From NCBI GenBank assembly GCA_947568835.1, contig OX387602.1:13071021-13135020 (forward strand): DNA of 64,000 nt. Direction: 5' to 3'. A program made the translations under genes and the position numbers. This document shows, piece by piece, positions 60,401 through 64,000 of the stretch. The DNA is from Protonemura montana. Its lineage: Eukaryota; Arthropoda; Insecta; Plecoptera; Nemouridae. Under the pieces are notes generated by a model. It saw nothing but the letters and a program-made list of their open reading frames with translations. It had not been told where the DNA came from and searched no databases. Every line of letters starts with the position of its first letter. Position 1 is the first letter of the stretch.

Positions 60401-63400
60401 ATTCCCTCACCATCTTATTTTCCACGTCTTTGTGGTCGACAATATTTATGCTAGTATTGATCTCTTTTATACTATCTATAAAGTATTGGTTAAATTTATT
60501 TGCGATTTCACCTCTGTCATACTTAGCTACTCCATCTATGAAAGTAATACTTTCAGGGTGTTCTTCAGTTGCTTCTGTCTGCACTAATGTTTTCAAAGTT
60601 TTCCACATTCCTGGGCTATCCCGTTTTTTTTCATCAATCTTTTTGTTATAGTAGTCATATTTGGCTTTTCTAGATATTGCAACAATATGATTTCTTTTTT
60701 TCTTAAACATAGTCCATAGATATTGAGATTGTGTAATTCCGATTATCTCAAATAGTTCATCTCTTTCTTTCATCTGCTCTTTAATATTGCTAATAATTCA
60801 AAATTGCTAATTTGTTGTAAATATGACTCCAGACTAGAGGAGTGAACTAGATTTAGCTAGCAAAACTAGTTTTTCTAATTAACCTGTATACTTCAGAAAC
60901 GGTTGAAGAATCAAGTAGCACACGTAACAAACACGACATCGAGGTCCTTCGCTTGCGGCGTGTAAACGAACGTTTTGAGCACGAACTACACGAGCTCCGA
61001 GCGCAGCTGAAAGGAGAGTCGGACAGTCTCGCGCCCGGTGTTATGCTATCGGCGGTCACAAAGACACTCGCGCGGAAGGTGGCCAGTCAGTTGACTGGAG
61101 ATTCATCAACGCCTTCCCAAGACAGTAGTCTCGACGATAGTATGCGGAAGGTAAACAAATATGTACGTAACACACCGCTTTCATATTCTTTACTTGCACG
61201 CAATGTAATGATATTTATATTAACTAGGTATTTTTTCTCTTACTATTGGTTGTTCCTATGGTTGTACTATTTTGAAACTAGATTATTTTAAGAAAAGACA
61301 TTTAAAAAGTTGGTTTAAAAGTTGATTCTTATTTTTCTTGCCTGTTGCTTGATCTGCTTCATAGATTATTATAGTTGGTTTTGGTACAGTCATTTTATGT
61401 ATTTTATGTAATTTTATCGGCACGCAGTAGTTTTATCACGTCACAATACTCCTAGGGCTGGAACCACAAAGCAAAGTTTTCAATTTGGGGGAAAAGTTGT
61501 TTCACCATGAAAACAACCTCTAAAATCGGGAAACACCGTCTGTGATTGACTGATCATCATCTTTTAGCTCCGGGGTTTCACTTGAGCTCTGATTTGTGGA
61601 TCCGACCCTTAGAAGCCTTACTCTATCCCATTAAACTTAACCAATCAAGTAGAGTATTTAATTTTTTTATATTTGATGTTTATAATATAGTTTTTTAAAC
61701 TTATCTGTAAATAAATGCAACACCAATTTATTAAATTATATTTTTACATTTTTTCTTCAAGTTTGGTAGCATGTGACTTGGATCATAAATCCTCATTTTA
61801 TGTTAGTTAAGCAAATAACCTTGTTCATTTAATTTCAGGCAAAGGAAGACGCGGAGGTATTAAGGTCGTTAGTCATTCCGCTAGAAGAAGAAATCCAAGC
61901 GCTGAAAGAGAAACTTCGTGATATGGACCAGGAACTGCAGAAGTACAAAGATGGTAGCCACGATGCTGCTAGCATCAAGGAACTTGTATGTGTGAATGAA
62001 CAAGGAGGCAAGGATTCAAATCTTGCGGGCAGTCACCAGCTTGTCTCTGCTGCTAGTCTTGATGCTCCGAGCCGATCAACAACAAGTACGTGCACCCCTA
62101 TCTCTGGCTTATGACGATGCAGATGTATCATGCCTAAAAACTACAGATCCATAAGATTGTGCATTCCAGGATTATTCACATTTGATAAGTGTTTTTTCAG
62201 AATTTTTGGCAGCTTTTATGCCTTATTCAACCTCTTTATCGCTCTTTGGCGCATGTCCTTCAACACCCTTAAGAACGTTCGCAAAGCCCTAGTGTAATTA
62301 TGAAAAGATCTAAAAAAATTAAAAACACATACTGATTAGCTGTTGCCAAGCAATTAATTATATAACAAACCGCTGAATAACTGGAACCCAAAATTTTGTG
62401 GACTGAAATTTATATTCTCTGAGTGAATGGGCATCATTGAAAAAAATGATAATTTATTATTTAAATATACAGTGCATTACCAGTAAATTGACAAATGAAC
62501 TGAACTTTTTCTTTTGTGTTGTGCAGAGGCGAGTGCTATGAGCGCATCTGCCAACTCACTTTCCAGCCTAGCTGAGGGCAAGCCGAGCCCGGAGCCGTTC
62601 TCGCCGGCCGGATCCCCGGTGAGCCCAGCCGGGCGCACTTGCGACATGTGCTCCAACTACGAGGCCCAGCTTGTGCGAGCCCAGCAACGAGCACGTGAGC
62701 TCGAGAAACAGGTGGGTGATCAGAGCAATCAAGCGATGATTCTTTTGATGAAAATTGGATTAAGTAGATGTGAAATAGATTAAAGTCTAATGCTTCCTTT
62801 CAGGCAGGTTTTTCAGAAAGATACGTTTGCTGCTTCGTAATCTTAAATTAGAGCTTAAACCAAGTTCCAGTCCACTGTAAACAAAGAATGTTTTATGCCA
62901 AAATGACCAAGTGCTGTGTTAGGCCTGCTGCTGCGTGCCATTAATCATTATAAGCGTTTCTTTTAGCATTTTAGCATTTTCTTGTGAATCAAATACTTAA
63001 GTCGTAAAAAATGTTGCATACCACATACTGGCTCTGTTCATGCCACACTTTTTGTCTTTTCTTCCTGAATGTTTTAAATTATATTTTGGTATTCAAGCGA
63101 TCAGATTTAGGGACAAAATGGAATATCAGTACAAAAGAGGCAGAATTTTGTAGGCCCAGGTAAAGCATTGATTTGGCACAAAATTTAGGAAAATGGCAAA
63201 ACCAATGTCTCTGTTTCAGGTGGCATCTATCGAACGAACTGCGGAGCGCTATCGCGAGGACCTGGCCAAGGAGTCTGAGTTCAGGAAGGAGATGGAGGAC
63301 AAGTGGGGCGAGAAGAAGGAAGAGCACAAGACGCAGGTGGCCGAGCTGAAACTCAAGCTAGAGCACACAGAGGAGGCACTTCAAGAGCTGCGTCAAACAT

Positions 63401-63482
63401 ACACTCAGACGTACACCGAAGTGACCACCCAGCTGACGAGCTTATCGCAGCATCGAGAGCAGGTCCAGGCGGAACTCACCAG
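57414..63482 (+). CDS. RABEP1: Rabaptin (Rab5 effector), 5' part, continues past the window
   Basis: Rabaptin-5 is a coiled-coil Rab5/Rab4 effector that works with Rabex-5 in early endosome fusion. Seven phase-consistent coding exons are visible: 57414-57552 (ATG), 58466-58648, 60897-61150, 61839-62085, 62527-62711 and 63220-63482, the last leaving phase 2, after a probable non-coding first exon. Diagnostic blocks are EDAEVLRSLVIPLEEEIQAL, and CDMCSNYE, which matches the human segment GRRCDMCSNYEKQL. The rest is heptad-like coiled coil (LIEKIDQLEAEKQ, LRLRRVNERFEHELHEL, LKLKLEHTEEALQEL). SREQV-like QHREQVQAELTR aligns with human SREQVSEELVR. RABEP1 and RABEP2 cannot be told apart from this part alone. 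An antisense LINE sits in the intron 58649-60896, and a minisatellite starts at the last donor. Confidence 0.9.
58729..60790 (-). mobile_element. 5'-truncated non-LTR retrotransposon (LINE) with intact reverse transcriptase ORF
   Basis: A 659-codon ORF (60773-58794) is open throughout. It has LINE reverse-transcriptase blocks in order: FRPINMLPVLEKVLE, NQSGFRKKHSCETAV, FLDFKRAFETVDRERL, GLPQGSVLGAFLFIVYINDI, LYADDTVMF and FKYLGVIINDKLDF. The C-terminus has HTHKTRN then an RAENVKEFRAKF-type end. These fit the CR1/Jockey superfamily. No endonuclease domain precedes it, so the copy is 5'-truncated, as is usual for target-primed insertion. An A-rich 3' end (AATAAAAATAAAAATTG on the - strand) lies near 58729-58745. 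The intact ORF suggests a young insertion. It is antisense inside a Rabaptin intron, where it does little to the host transcript. Confidence 0.9.
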
Positions 63483-64000
63483 GTCAGAGTCATGGCAGTA
63501 CAGTTCAGAGGGGTTGAGTCTCACCAGGTTAGAGTCATGGCAGTACAGTTCAGAGGGGTTGAGTCTCACCAGGTCAGAGTCATGGCAGTACAGTTCAGAG
63601 GGGTTGAGTCTCACCAGGTTAGAGTCATGGCAGTACAGTTCAGAGGGGTTGAGTCTCACCAGGTCAGAGTCATGGCAGTACAGTTCAGAGGGGTTGAGTC
63701 TCACCAGGTTAGAGTCATGGCAGTACAGTTCAGAGGGGTTGAGTCTCACCAGGTCAGAGTCATGGCAGTACAGTTCAGAGGGGTTGAGTCTCACCAGGTT
63801 AGAGTCATGGCAGTACAGTTCAGAGGGGTTGAGTCTCACCAGGTTAGAGTCATGGCAGTACAGTTCAGAGGGGTTGAGTCTCACCAGGTTAGAGTCATGG
63901 CAGTACAGTTCAGAGGGGTTGAGTCTCACCAGGTTAGAGTCATGGCAGTACAGTTCAGAGGGGTTGAGTCTCACCAGGTTAGAGTCATGGCAGTACAGTT
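63476..64000. repeat. 45-bp minisatellite at a Rabaptin exon-intron junction
   Basis: Eleven full units and a 30-base partial run to the window edge. The unit is CTCACCAGGTCAGAGTCATG followed by GCAGTACAGTTCAGAGGGGT and TGAGT. Units alternate GGTC/GGTT for the first eight, then all are GGTT, giving a 90-bp higher-order period that later becomes uniform. The first unit contains the last bases of the coding exon and its donor (CACCAG|GTCAGA), so every unit copies a potential 5' splice site. The coding frame stays open through the array, because 45 is a multiple of three and there is no stop. Confidence 0.95.

Noticed and set aside
63405-63974. 189-codon ORF on the - strand with 15-residue repeats
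   Set aside because: It is the antisense reading of the 45-bp minisatellite, which is open in more than one frame only because the unit is a multiple of three.

Overview
This window is 64 kb of an AT-rich animal nuclear genome. Genes are split by GT-AG introns, several with interspersed SINE, LINE and DNA-transposon debris. The repeat content and the scattered CCTAACCTAA-type and ACCTACCT-type motifs point to an arthropod. The sequence alone does not fix the species. I see no bacterial, viral or CRISPR-like locus.

Layout, left to right. (1) 785-2393, + strand: the last two exons of PHYH, the peroxisomal phytanoyl-CoA dioxygenase. (2) 4086-19263, - strand: a six-exon gene for a 1311-residue, low-complexity, Lys/Ser-rich protein that ends in a small Cys/His zinc-binding module; I do not recognise its family. 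Its first intron holds G-runs, a hAT-like element nested in another (each with its 8-bp target duplication) and a dimer of a 5S rRNA-derived SINE. (3) 19264-25890: intergenic, rich in tRNA-SINE pieces, with an inverted duplication. (4) 25891-27459, -: SPRING1, complete, 213 aa. (5) 27667-34023, -: MYO19, the mitochondrial myosin, complete, 12 exons, 809 aa. (6) 35160-42868, -: TBL2, complete, 6 exons, 451 aa, whose second intron encloses, on the same strand, a GC-rich terminal exon for a REXO1/GOR-type 3'-5' exonuclease. (7) 43.5-54.5 kb: 11 kb with no gene that I can support. (8) 54546-56847, +: two tandem CHCHD2-type twin-CX9C genes. (9) 57414 to beyond the right edge, +: the 5' part of a Rabaptin (RABEP) gene, with a full-RT LINE in an intron, antisense. 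A 45-bp minisatellite starts exactly at an exon-intron junction and runs off the window.

Exon coordinates were set by hand from splice consensus and reading phase. For PHYH, the zinc-module gene, SPRING1, MYO19, TBL2, both CHCHD2 copies and the visible part of Rabaptin every junction is phase-consistent. The genes are ordinary housekeeping functions without an operon-like link. SPRING1, MYO19 and TBL2 lie head to tail on one strand, with SPRING1 and MYO19 only about 0.2 kb apart.

The most interesting points are: the REXO1-type exon lacks its own start codon but is phase-compatible with the upstream TBL2 exons; the Rabaptin splice-donor minisatellite; the 5S-derived SINE dimer; a 15-bp-flanked palindrome with a hammerhead-like motif inside MYO19; the nested hAT-like elements; and the unrecognised zinc-module protein.
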